DNA of 53,086 bases from an uncultured Woeseia sp. (GTDB taxonomy: Bacteria; Pseudomonadota; Gammaproteobacteria; Steroidobacterales; Woeseiaceae), in NCBI GenBank assembly GCA_937925605.1, contig CALALV010000109.1, forward strand, positions 1-53,086, written 5' to 3'. The stretch's first letter is position 1. Each line of letters begins with the position of its first letter. The notes beneath the pieces were generated by a model, which was given only the letters and a program-made list of their open reading frames with translations, did not search any database and was not told where the DNA came from. This document shows, one piece after another, positions 1 through 8,254 of the stretch. A program made the translations under genes and the position numbers.

Positions 1-1
1 C

Positions 2-106
2 GCTCTCGAGCAGCTGCGGACGCTCGGCGAGCTGCGCGACGCCGGCTACGTCACCGATGACGAGTTCGAGCGGATCAAGCGGCGCATCCTCGAGGAAACC
101 CTCTGA
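2..106 (+). CDS. C-terminal end of a SHOCT-domain protein (partial)
   Basis: The reading frame is open from the window edge to TGA at 104-106. The last 34 residues run ALEQLRTLGELRDAG, then YVTDDEFERIKRRIL. This is the SHOCT (short C-terminal) signature: a helix with L..L..L spacing, a glycine turn, then 'T/D-DEFE..K..IL'. SHOCT tails end many bacterial membrane or envelope proteins and are thought to mediate oligomerisation. The main domain lies upstream of the window, so no function can be given. It is separated by 211 bp and a strong promoter from the next gene, so it is probably not part of the glucan operon. Confidence 0.75.
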   Translation, partial: ALEQLRTLGELRDAGYVTDDEFERIKRRILEETL

Positions 107-158
107 ACCTTTCCGGGGGCGGCCCCGGGCCGCCCGCCAGCAAAACGAGCCGCTCCGG

Positions 159-187
159 ATGACAGCGCTGTCAGATGTCTTTAGAAT
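159..187 (+). promoter_or_regulatory. Sigma70-type promoter overlapping a palindromic operator, phosphorylase/GH17 operon
   Basis: A perfect 14-bp palindrome TGACAGCGCTGTCA lies at 160-173. ATGACA (159-164) fits a -35 box and TAGAAT (182-187) a -10 box, with a 17-bp spacer, so the operator covers the -35. The same palindrome occurs at 22954-22967 and with one change at 18121-18134, each time before glucan-utilisation genes. LacI-family repressors typically bind even palindromes with a central CG like this. The match to that family is inference, and no LacI gene lies in the window. The start codon of the first gene is about 130 bp downstream of the -10. Confidence 0.75.
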
Positions 188-317
188 ATGCCGGAACCAC
201 GGCGGCAGCGAGCCCTCGTTGCCCCGCGTCGCCGTCATGACCAACTGAAAAGCCCGGCCGGCGGCCTTCCGGGATCGGCCGTCGCGACCGGGTTCGATTC
301 TCGTCCGGGGGACCTGC

Positions 318-1070
318 GTGCCGCACAACATCGCCAGGCTGCTGCTGCTGCCGCTACTCGCCCCGGTCGTCGTTGCGGCCGGCCAAACGGACCGCCCCGA
401 GGGCCGAAGCTCGTACGTTGCGCCGCGCGCGGCGAGCGCGCCGGACATTGACGGAGTCGCCGACGACGCCGCCTGGGCCGGGGCGGACTGGCGCGCGATC
501 GACCAGCGCTGGCTGGGGCCCGAGTACGCGCCGACCGACTTCTCCGGCCGCTTCAAGGTCGCCTGGACCCCGGAGCGTCTTTACCTCCTGGTCGAGTTCG
601 TCGACGACATCCTCTACGACGCGCACCGCGATCCGCTCGTCCAGTACTGGGACGACGACTGCCTCGAGATCTTTCTCGACGAAGATCACTCCGGCGGCAA
701 TCACCAGTTCAACCACAACGCGTTCGCGTATCACTTCTCGCTCGACAATCGCGCAATCGACATCGGCACCGACGAGCGGGCTCGCGACTATACGCATCAC
801 GTCGAAAGCCACTGGCGGCAGTACGCCGACCGGATCGTCTGGGAGGTCTCCATCGAGGTATACCCCGACAGTTACGTCGACGACGGGGACGGGAACGAAC
901 CGGTGACTCTCTTCGCCGGCAAGCAACTCGGACTCATGGTCGCGTATTGCGACAACGACGGCAGCGAACTGCGCGAAAACTTCATCGGTTCCGAAACCGT
1001 GCCCTCCGGTCCCAAAGACCGCGGCTGGATAGACGCCGACCTGTTCGGCGCACTGATTCTCGGTGAGTGA
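318..1070 (+). CDS. Exported CBM9-like carbohydrate-binding protein
   Basis: This 250-residue protein starts at GTG behind a GGGGGA sequence. It has an N-terminal signal peptide (hydrophobic run LLLLPLLAPVVVAA, likely cut near residue 21). The body reads as a family 9-like carbohydrate-binding module. It has the opening 'P-DIDG-ADDAAW', a central 'RLYLLVEFVDD' strand and 'DDDCLEIFLDED', followed by aromatic and acidic residues suited to sugar and Ca2+ binding. No catalytic domain is attached. It is the first gene of the operon with the phosphorylase and two GH17 genes, and its stop lies 5 bp before the next start. A periplasmic glucan- or oligosaccharide-binding role is inferred. The fold assignment is fairly secure, the ligand is not. 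Confidence 0.72.
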   Translation: MPHNIARLLLLPLLAPVVVAAGQTDRPEGRSSYVAPRAASAPDIDGVADDAAWAGADWRAIDQRWLGPEYAPTDFSGRFKVAWTPERLYLLVEFVDDILYDAHRDPLVQYWDDDCLEIFLDEDHSGGNHQFNHNAFAYHFSLDNRAIDIGTDERARDYTHHVESHWRQYADRIVWEVSIEVYPDSYVDDGDGNEPVTLFAGKQLGLMVAYCDNDGSELRENFIGSETVPSGPKDRGWIDADLFGALILGE

Positions 1071-1075
1071 TACCT

Positions 1076-4000
1076 ATGTCTGCACAAGACCTGGCGCATG
1101 AGTACGGGCCGGCGGCAGCCGGCGACAGCGCGGGCGTCGCCGGCGAGTTCGTCGATCTCGACGGGGAGCGCTACTACGCCATCCGGAACGTCGACCGGAT
1201 GGATCCGTTCTTCATCAGCATCATCTCGCACGACGACCACTGGCTGTTCGTATCGTCCACCGGCGGCCTGACCGCGGGCCGGGTCTCGCCGGATACCGCC
1301 CTGTTCCCGTACATCACGGTCGATCGGATCCATGACTCGACGGTTCATACCGGCAGCATCACGCTGCTGCGCGTGCAGCGTGACGATGCGTGGCACAAGT
1401 GGGATCCGTTCGCGGCGAACCCGAACCCGGAAGCGAGGCTGACGCGTAACCTGTACAAGAATGTGCTCGGCAACAAGCTGTGCTTCGAGGAGATCAATCA
1501 CGACCTCGGTCTCGCGTTTCGCTATACGTGGATGACCAGCGACCGCTATGGCTTCGTGCGCGCCTGCGAGCTGGAAAACCTCGGCGCTGGCGAAGTCCGC
1601 ATCGACCTGCTCGACGGGCTGCAGAACCTGCTGCCCGCCGGCACGCCCCGCTTCACCCAGACGAATTCCTCGAACCTGGTAGATGCCTACAAGTGGACGG
1701 AGTACGACCCCGATGCGGGCCTCGCGCTGTTCACGCTGTACTCCGGAATCACGGATCGCGCCGAACCCTGCGAGTCGCTGCGCGCGAACGTCGCGTGGTG
1801 CCTCGGTATCGACGAACCCGTGGTCGCCATCTCCTCGGAACAGGTGAAGCGCTTCCGCGCCGGTGCCGGCCTCGAGGCCGAGACGCTGAAGCGCGGCGTG
1901 CGGGGCGCTTTCCTCGTCAATACGCAGCTCGTGCTGCCCGCCGGCGGCTCGTGGCGCTGGCAGATCGTGGCCAACACGGAGTTGAGCCAGGCCCGGGTCG
2001 TCGAACTCCGTAGCGAGCTCGCCGACAGCGGGACGCTGGCGGAATCCGTTCGCGCATCCGTGGCGGCCGGCTCGGACGCGCTGGCGAGAATAATGGCGAG
2101 CAGCGATGCGCTGCAGGCGACGGCGGAGGAAAACGTCGCGGTTCACCACTACGCGAACGTGCTGTTCAACGTGCTGCGCGGCGGCATCTTCCACGACGAG
2201 TACAACGTCAGCCGCGCGGATCTCTGCCACACGATCCGGTCTTTCAACGTCCGCGTGTTCGAGGCCAACCGGCGACTGCTGGAGGACCTGCCCGAACAGC
2301 TGGCCGCGGCGGACCTGCTCGACCGGGTGCGCCGTGCCGGTGACCGGCAGCTCGAACGCCTGTGCCTCGAGTACCTGCCTATCACGTTCGGCCGTCGCCA
2401 CGGCGATCCGAGCCGGCCCTGGAACCAGTTCGCCATTCGCCTGCGCGATGCCGACGGCAGGCCCCTGCTCTCGTACGAGGGCAACTGGCGCGACATCTTC
2501 CAGAACTGGGAAGCGCTCGCGTTCAGCTTTCCCTCGTTTGTCGAGAGCATGATCGCCAAGTTCGTCAATGCATCGACGGTCGACGGCTACAACCCGTACC
2601 GGATCACCAAGGAGGGCATCGACTGGGAGGTCGAGGATCCCGAGGACCCGTGGAGCTACATCGGTTACTGGGGCGATCACCAGATCATCTACCTGCAGAA
2701 GCTGCTCGAGTTGTCGCGCCGCTTCCATCCCGAGCGGCTCGGCGAACTTCTGCACCTGCCCGTATTCAGCTACGCGAACGTCCCGTACCGGATTCGGCCG
2801 TTCGCGGCGCTGCTCGCGGACCCGAAGGCGACCGTCGACTACGACGACGACCTCGCCGCCAGGATCGAGGAGCGTCTCGAGACGCTCGGCGCCGACGGCA
2901 AGCTCCTGCCCGACCGGGACGGGCGCGTCTACCAGGTCACGCTGCTCGAGAAGCTGCTGGTTCCGCTGCTGTCCAAGCTCGGCAACCTGGTCGTCGACGG
3001 CGGCATCTGGATGAACACGCAGCGGCCGGAATGGAACGACGCAAACAACGCCCTGGTCGGCCAGGGCCTGTCGATGGTGACGCTGTACTACCTGCGCCGC
3101 TACCTTAGCTTCCTCGACAGCCTGCTCGGCCAGGAGCCGGGCGCGGCGCAGGTCTCGACGGAAGTCGCGCAGTGGCTCGGCGAGACGGCGGCCGCACTCG
3201 CCGAGCTCCGGCCCGCGCTGGGCAGCGGCCCGGTCAGCCCGGCCGCCCGCCTCGCGTCGCTGACGGCGCTCGGCGAAGCCGCCGGCCGCTACCGCGAAAC
3301 GGTCTACCGCAACGAGGGATTCTCCGGGAAGGTCGAACTCCCGGCGGAGACGATCCGCGGCCTGCTCGCCGACGCGCTCGCCGCGGTCGACCACAGCATC
3401 GCGACGAACCGCCGTGCGGACGGCCTCTACCACGCCTACAACCTGCTCGCGCTGTCGCCGGGCAAGCTCGACATCGACCGGTTGTACCCGATGCTCGAGG
3501 GCCAGGTCTCGGCACTGAGCGCCGGCTCCATAGGCCCGGACGATGCGGTCGCCGTGCTCGAGGCGCTGTTCGACAGCGCGATCTATCGGCCGGACCAGCA
3601 AAGCTTCATGCTGTACCCCGATCGCGAACTGCCGCGCTTCCTCGACAAGAACCGCATCCCGTCCGACCGGCTCGCGGACATCCCGCTGCTGCGCGAACTG
3701 CTCGACGAGGGCGATCGCCGGGTCGTCGTGCGCGACAGCGAGGGCACCGTCCGTTTCGCCGCCGGCCTGGTCAACCGGGGCAGCCTCGAGGCCGCGCTCG
3801 ACGAGCTGCGGGGGGACTACGGAGCATCCGTCGACGAGGCGCATGGCGCGCTGTGCGACCTGTACGAAGAAGTCTTCAACCACCAGGCCTTCACCGGCCG
3901 CTCCGGAACGATGTTCGGCTTCGAGGGCCTCGGCTGCATCTACTGGCACATGGTGGCCAAGCTGCTGCTGGCCGTGCAGGAGAACTTTTTCCTGGCGCTG

Positions 4001-4564
4001 GACAACAAGGCCGGCGCGGATCGCGTCGACCGGCTGGGCGTCCTCTACTACCGGGTCCGGCGGGGCATCGGCTTCAACAAGACGCCGCAGGAATTCGGCG
4101 CGTTTCCGACGGACCCCTACTCGCACACGCCGAAGCATGCCGGCGCACAGCAGCCGGGCATGACCGGGCAGGTCAAGGAGGAGCTGCTGACGCGCTTCGG
4201 CGAACTCGGCGTCCGGGTGTCGGATGGTCGCGCGCACTTCGTGCCGGCGCTGCTGCGCGCCCGGGAATTCGCGACGAGATCGACTACGTTCAGGTACCTG
4301 GACGTCGACGGCGACTGGCAGGAACTCGAGGTGCCGCGGCACGGGCTCGCCTTCACCTGGTGCCAGGTTCCGGTCGTCTACCGCCTGCACGACGGCAAGG
4401 AGACCCGGCTGGCGCTGAAAACGAGTGGCGGCGAAGTCCTCGAGTTCGCCGAAGCGGTATTGCCAGCGGACCACAGCAGCGCCATATTCGAACGCAACGG
4501 CCGTATCCGCGGGATCGAGGTGCACGTCCCCCGGGCCCGCCTGTTCGGCGAAAACAGCTCCTGA
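1076..4564 (+). CDS. Clan GH-Q beta-1,3-glucan/oligoglucan phosphorylase (GH149-like)
   Basis: The protein has 1162 residues and no signal peptide, so it is cytoplasmic. ATG at 1076 is preferred over GTG at 1067 because GGTGAG sits 8 bases upstream. The N-terminal third is a beta-sandwich of the GH94/GH149/GH161 type (for example 'SSTGGLTAGRVSPD'). The rest is an (alpha/alpha)6 barrel with conserved blocks 'NWRDIFQNWEAL' and 'YWGDHQIIYLQKLLE'. 'PEWNDANNALVG' (D655) resembles the GH94 'DWND' block that carries the general acid. Length of about 1,100-1,200 residues fits GH149 or GH161 better than GH94. Such enzymes use phosphate to release alpha-glucose 1-phosphate from the non-reducing end of beta-1,3-glucans. 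The neighbouring GH17, GH16 and GH3 genes support beta-1,3 specificity. I cannot separate GH149 from GH161 by eye. Confidence 0.8.
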   Translation: MSAQDLAHEYGPAAAGDSAGVAGEFVDLDGERYYAIRNVDRMDPFFISIISHDDHWLFVSSTGGLTAGRVSPDTALFPYITVDRIHDSTVHTGSITLLRVQRDDAWHKWDPFAANPNPEARLTRNLYKNVLGNKLCFEEINHDLGLAFRYTWMTSDRYGFVRACELENLGAGEVRIDLLDGLQNLLPAGTPRFTQTNSSNLVDAYKWTEYDPDAGLALFTLYSGITDRAEPCESLRANVAWCLGIDEPVVAISSEQVKRFRAGAGLEAETLKRGVRGAFLVNTQLVLPAGGSWRWQIVANTELSQARVVELRSELADSGTLAESVRASVAAGSDALARIMASSDALQATAEENVAVHHYANVLFNVLRGGIFHDEYNVSRADLCHTIRSFNVRVFEANRRLLEDLPEQLAAADLLDRVRRAGDRQLERLCLEYLPITFGRRHGDPSRPWNQFAIRLRDADGRPLLSYEGNWRDIFQNWEALAFSFPSFVESMIAKFVNASTVDGYNPYRITKEGIDWEVEDPEDPWSYIGYWGDHQIIYLQKLLELSRRFHPERLGELLHLPVFSYANVPYRIRPFAALLADPKATVDYDDDLAARIEERLETLGADGKLLPDRDGRVYQVTLLEKLLVPLLSKLGNLVVDGGIWMNTQRPEWNDANNALVGQGLSMVTLYYLRRYLSFLDSLLGQEPGAAQVSTEVAQWLGETAAALAELRPALGSGPVSPAARLASLTALGEAAGRYRETVYRNEGFSGKVELPAETIRGLLADALAAVDHSIATNRRADGLYHAYNLLALSPGKLDIDRLYPMLEGQVSALSAGSIGPDDAVAVLEALFDSAIYRPDQQSFMLYPDRELPRFLDKNRIPSDRLADIPLLRELLDEGDRRVVVRDSEGTVRFAAGLVNRGSLEAALDELRGDYGASVDEAHGALCDLYEEVFNHQAFTGRSGTMFGFEGLGCIYWHMVAKLLLAVQENFFLALDNKAGADRVDRLGVLYYRVRRGIGFNKTPQEFGAFPTDPYSHTPKHAGAQQPGMTGQVKEELLTRFGELGVRVSDGRAHFVPALLRAREFATRSTTFRYLDVDGDWQELEVPRHGLAFTWCQVPVVYRLHDGKETRLALKTSGGEVLEFAEAVLPADHSSAIFERNGRIRGIEVHVPRARLFGENSS

Positions 4565-4574
4565 GGTAGGACTC

Positions 4575-5462
4575 ATGTCAAATCAGTATCAACGGCGCCT
4601 GTCGCTGGCCGGCTTCGATCCGTCGGGAATGCCGCTGGAGCGGCTCCGGGCACTCGTCAGGCAGATCCTCGACGCGCGTATCCACGGCATTTCATTCAGC
4701 CCCTACACCGAGGGGCAGGGCCCTGGCACGCGCATCGGCGCGGCGCAGATCGAGCAGCGACTCGCGATCATCCGGCCGCACGTGAACTGGATTCGCACGT
4801 TCTCCTGCAGCGAGGGCAACGAGCTGATCCCGGCCATCGCGAAGGCAGAGGGCCTGCGGACGATGGTCGGCGTCTGGCTCGACGGCAACCAGAAACAGAA
4901 CGAGATCGAACTCGAGAACGCGCTCGAGATTGCGCGCGCCGGACACGCCGACATACTCGGTGTCGGCAACGAGGTCCTGCTGCGCGGCGACCTGACCGAG
5001 GACGAGATCCTGGACTACATGCGCCGGGCCAGGGAAGGCGCGCCCGGCGTGCCGGTCGGCTACGTGGACGCCTACTTCGAGTTCAATGATCACCCGCGTA
5101 TCGCCGAGGCCTGCGACGTGATCCTGGCCAACTGCTACCCGTTCTGGGAAGGCTGCCCGGTCGAGCACGCGCTCCTGTACATGAAGGAGATGTACCGACG
5201 GGCGCAGGCGTCGGCACCCGGCAAGCGCGTCATCATCAGCGAGACCGGCTGGCCGAATATCGGCACGCCCGTGGGCGGCGCAGTCCCGTCCGTCGAAAAC
5301 GCCATCAAGTACTTCGTCGATACCTGCCGCTGGGCGGAGGAGGACCAGATCGAGTTCTTCTGGTTCTCGTCGTTCGACGAGGCCTGGAAGGTCGACCGCG
5401 AAGGCGACGTCGGCGCCTACTGGGGCCTCTGGGACAAGGACGGCGTCCCCAAGTATTTCTGA
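4575..5462 (+). CDS. Cytoplasmic GH17 beta-1,3-glucanase-like enzyme
   Basis: The start is ATG at 4575 behind GAGGTAGG, 10 bp after the phosphorylase stop. The 295-residue protein is a GH17 (clan GH-A) TIM barrel. The acid/base E133 lies in 'GVGNEVLLRGD' and the nucleophile E223 in 'ISETGWP', both hallmark GH17 motifs. There is no signal peptide or transmembrane segment, so it should act in the cytoplasm on imported beta-1,3-oligosaccharides. GH17 members are endo- or exo-beta-1,3-glucanases or transglucosylases, and the sequence does not decide which. Linkage to the phosphorylase suggests it trims or remodels oligomers for phosphorolysis. It shares only general GH17 features with the next gene, so it is not a recent duplicate of it. 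Confidence 0.87.
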   Translation: MSNQYQRRLSLAGFDPSGMPLERLRALVRQILDARIHGISFSPYTEGQGPGTRIGAAQIEQRLAIIRPHVNWIRTFSCSEGNELIPAIAKAEGLRTMVGVWLDGNQKQNEIELENALEIARAGHADILGVGNEVLLRGDLTEDEILDYMRRAREGAPGVPVGYVDAYFEFNDHPRIAEACDVILANCYPFWEGCPVEHALLYMKEMYRRAQASAPGKRVIISETGWPNIGTPVGGAVPSVENAIKYFVDTCRWAEEDQIEFFWFSSFDEAWKVDREGDVGAYWGLWDKDGVPKYF

Positions 5463-5490
5463 GCCCGACCCCACCTGCGAGTTTCCTGCT

Positions 5491-6420
5491 ATGCAGTTCG
5501 TGCACGGCAATGCCATCTGTTATTCCGGTTACCGCGAGGGCCAGAGCCCGCGGGACGGGATCTATCCCTCGCGCGAGCAGATCCGCGAGGACCTCGCCAT
5601 CCTCGCGAAGAACTGGCGCTACCTGCGGCTCTACGACTGCAGCACGCATGCCGAGCGCGTGCTCGAGGTCGTGCGCAGCGAGGGGTTCCCGTTCCGCATC
5701 ATGCTGGGCCTCGACATGGCCGCGGAGATGAGCAATCCCCACTGCCCCTGGGGCGCCCATTTCAGCGACGAGGTGCTGGAGGCGAACCGGCGGCAGAACG
5801 CCGCGGAAGTCGGGCGACTGATCCGCCTCGCGCGGAAGTACGAGGACATCGTGTTCTCGGTCTCGGTCGGTAACGAGGCCAGCGTCGAATGGACCGATCA
5901 CATGGTGCCGGTCGACAGCCTGGTCGCCTACGTGCGCGAGGTCCGCGACGCGCTCGCGCAACCGGTCACGTTCTGCGAGAACTACGTGCCCTGGACCTAC
6001 AAGCTCGAACCGCTCGCGGCGGAGCTCGACTTCATCGCGGTGCATACCTACCCGGCCTGGGAATACCGCTCGATCGACGATGCGCTCGAGTACACGAAGG
6101 AGAACTACCACTCCGTCGTCAGCCACTACCCCGGCAAACCCGTGATCATCACCGAGGCCGGCTGGACCACGGCGGCGAACGGCCGTGGCATCGACCCGCA
6201 CAACGCGTCAGAGGAGCTGCAGGCCAGCTACTACGAGCAGCTGATGCAGTGGACGACCGAAGAAAAGATCCTGACGTTCGTGTTCGAGGCCTTCGACGAG
6301 CCCTGGAAGGGTTCGCCGGATCCGCTGGAACCCGAGAAGCACTGGGGCCTGTTCCGCGTCGACCGGACGCCCAAACTGGCGATGCAGTCGCTGTACCCGG
6401 AGCTGCTGGCAGCCCGCTGA
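5491..6420 (+). CDS. Second cytoplasmic GH17 enzyme
   Basis: This 309-residue GH17 protein starts at ATG, 28 bp after the previous stop, with no leader peptide. Catalytic glutamates are visible at E129 ('VGNEASVEW') and E222 ('IITEAGW'). It is closely similar to the exported GH17 encoded at 19552-20568. Both share 'YSGYREGQ', 'VGNEA-VEW-DHMVP', 'HTYP-WE', 'AFDEPWKG' and 'EKHWGLF-VDRTPK'. The pair therefore looks like one enzyme type deployed in two compartments. It is the last gene of the + operon, and its stop is followed directly by a hairpin and the convergent operon end. The exact reaction (exo-glucanase, endo-glucanase or glucosyltransferase) is not resolved. Confidence 0.87.
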   Translation: MQFVHGNAICYSGYREGQSPRDGIYPSREQIREDLAILAKNWRYLRLYDCSTHAERVLEVVRSEGFPFRIMLGLDMAAEMSNPHCPWGAHFSDEVLEANRRQNAAEVGRLIRLARKYEDIVFSVSVGNEASVEWTDHMVPVDSLVAYVREVRDALAQPVTFCENYVPWTYKLEPLAAELDFIAVHTYPAWEYRSIDDALEYTKENYHSVVSHYPGKPVIITEAGWTTAANGRGIDPHNASEELQASYYEQLMQWTTEEKILTFVFEAFDEPWKGSPDPLEPEKHWGLFRVDRTPKLAMQSLYPELLAAR

Positions 6421-6439
6421 CGCCGGGCGGCTGCCGGCG
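6421..6439. terminator. Hairpin filling the gap between convergent operons
   Basis: CGCCGG (6421-6426) and CCGGCG (6434-6439) form an inverted repeat with a 7-base loop. It exactly fills the 19 bp between the TGA of the + strand GH17 gene and the stop of the - strand glycosidase. No T-tract follows on either strand, so intrinsic termination is uncertain. It could protect the 3' ends of both transcripts. Confidence 0.35.
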
Positions 6440-8254
6440 TCAGTTCACGTAGCGAATGTCGTCGAGGTAGACCGTGACCGGCGTTTGCCGGCCGACTATG
6501 CGGACGACGAAACCGGTCTTGATGCTCGAAAGGTCCTTGCCGGCCAGCGGTATCCGGAAGCGCTGCCACTCGTGGCCCAGCACGATGCCGTCGAGCGCCT
6601 CGACGGCAGAGTCCGGATGCGGCTTGTCCGCGCCGATGAGCCCCACGCCGAAGGCAACACGCTCGCCGCCGTACTCGCCGCGCGCCATGAACTCCAGCGC
6701 CCGGGCGCCGCTCAGGTCGTAGCCGCCCGGCTGCTCACCCCAGTTGTTCGGCGGCGACTGCCAGGCGATGGCGGCCCAGGCACGGCCCTCGTAGCGGATC
6801 CGGATGCTGTGGCTGCCGGAGTGCGAACCGGCGGCCCAGCGTCCGTCGAGGCCGAGCTTCTCGATGTCGCCCATCCAGCCTGACGGCGCCCAGGGCATGC
6901 CCTCGAAGCCGTCCTCGTAGACCGGGAACGGCATTCGCCGGCGCGGCGTGCCCGGCACCAGCAGCGGCAGGTTCGCGGTCCCCGCCTTGCCGGCCTGGTC
7001 GCGTACCGTGTAGAACAGGCGGTAGGCGCCCGGCTCCTGCGGCATGCGGATCCGGGCCGATGCCACGTCGCCGGCCAGGACGGCGCCGTCGACCAGCGGC
7101 GGCGTCGGCCGGAAGTCGCCGCCCGTCATCGTCTCGCCCGAGTCTTCGCGCAGCGACCAGTGCGCCGTGAGCGGCCCGCCCTCGGGGTCGCGGGCACGCG
7201 CTCGGACCTCTACTTCGCTGCCGGGTTGCAGCACCCCGTCGCCGTCGATGCGCAGCGGGTCCACGGCCGGCGCGAGATCGGCAGGCGGCTGCCCCGACCA
7301 GGCCTCGGTCATCGCATCGATCGCGGCGACCGGCGTGCCGTCCTCGAGGAACATGCCGAACCAGGTCGGCGTGGCTTCCATCTTGTTGCCCCACAGGAAC
7401 GCGTAGGCGCCGAGCGCGAGCCCGTCGGCGGCCGTGACGGCGCGCGCGTAACTGTCGCGGTAGAAGCGCGCCTTCTCCGTGCTGGTCGGTTCGAGCGGAG
7501 CGCCCCAGGACGTGGCCGGCACCTCCCACGGTCCCGGCGGACCGAACTCGGTCAGCACGTACGGCTTGGTTGCGCCCCCGGCGCGCAGCTGTTCCGGCAC
7601 GACCGCGGCACCGCCGTAGGCATTGACCCCGTGGATGTCGATGGCCGGGCAGCGCCGGTGCACGAAGTCGATGCGTGCGCCGTGCACGAAGGCCGTGACG
7701 GTCATGGTCGGGTGATGCGGGTCGAGCTCCTTGACCATGGCCGCGATGTCATTGACGGCGCTCCAGACGGCCGGGTTTTCGCCTTCGGCGAAGCCTTCCA
7801 TTTCGTTGCCGATGCCCCAGAGCAGGAGCGCGGGATGATCCTTGTAGCGCTCGACGATGCGGCGTGCGCGCTCGTACTGGGCGGCGACCTGCGCCGGGTC
7901 TTCGTAGTCGAAGCCGTGACGCTCGTGTCCCAGCCAGATGCCGACCGTCACGGTCAGGCCCAGCGCCTGCGCTTCGTCCAGCAGCACCCCGACGTCGCTG
8001 TCGCCGCGGACGTTCTCCGCGTCCCAGGTGCGCACGGAGTTGCCACCGGCGCGAACGAGCTCCTCGAGCGAGCGCGAGCCGCCGGCGCCGCGAATGAAAT
8101 AGGGCTCGCCGCCCCGCAACAGCTGCCAGCCGTCGTCGCGAGCCTCGAGCGTTACGGGGACCGGCTCGGCAGCCAGGTCAGCGCCCCAAAGCAAAGGCCC
8201 TGCGATCAGCAGGGCCCCGGCCAGTAAGTGCGAGCAGACTCGGCCGTGCGGCAT
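6440..8254 (-). CDS. Exported clan GH-A glycosidase with C-terminal carbohydrate-binding-like domain
   Basis: The 604-residue protein has a signal peptide (residues 1 to about 29). Residues 30-300 form a TIM-barrel glycosidase with 'AGGNSVRTWD', a probable acid/base E151 in 'LWGIGNEMEG' and a probable nucleophile E236 in 'LTEFGPPG'. The pattern resembles GH2 C-terminal, GH17 or GH72 barrels, and I do not assign a family. A middle Ig-like region (about 330-430) precedes a C-terminal jelly-roll-like domain (about 440-604) ending 'VTVYLDDIRYVN', typical of galactose-binding or CBM folds. It is the last gene of the exported operon. Its ATG overlaps the TGA of the upstream lipoprotein gene (ATGA), indicating translational coupling. 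A periplasmic or surface role on beta-1,3-glucan oligomers is inferred from context. Confidence 0.72.
   Translation of the reverse strand: MPHGRVCSHLLAGALLIAGPLLWGADLAAEPVPVTLEARDDGWQLLRGGEPYFIRGAGGSRSLEELVRAGGNSVRTWDAENVRGDSDVGVLLDEAQALGLTVTVGIWLGHERHGFDYEDPAQVAAQYERARRIVERYKDHPALLLWGIGNEMEGFAEGENPAVWSAVNDIAAMVKELDPHHPTMTVTAFVHGARIDFVHRRCPAIDIHGVNAYGGAAVVPEQLRAGGATKPYVLTEFGPPGPWEVPATSWGAPLEPTSTEKARFYRDSYARAVTAADGLALGAYAFLWGNKMEATPTWFGMFLEDGTPVAAIDAMTEAWSGQPPADLAPAVDPLRIDGDGVLQPGSEVEVRARARDPEGGPLTAHWSLREDSGETMTGGDFRPTPPLVDGAVLAGDVASARIRMPQEPGAYRLFYTVRDQAGKAGTANLPLLVPGTPRRRMPFPVYEDGFEGMPWAPSGWMGDIEKLGLDGRWAAGSHSGSHSIRIRYEGRAWAAIAWQSPPNNWGEQPGGYDLSGARALEFMARGEYGGERVAFGVGLIGADKPHPDSAVEALDGIVLGHEWQRFRIPLAGKDLSSIKTGFVVRIVGRQTPVTVYLDDIRYVN

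Noticed and set aside
872..4576. 1234-codon open frame on the - strand opposite the phosphorylase gene
   Set aside because: It is a shadow frame caused by high GC and strong codon bias. Its product is a low-complexity Arg/Val/Asp mixture, and the + frame has clear family motifs.
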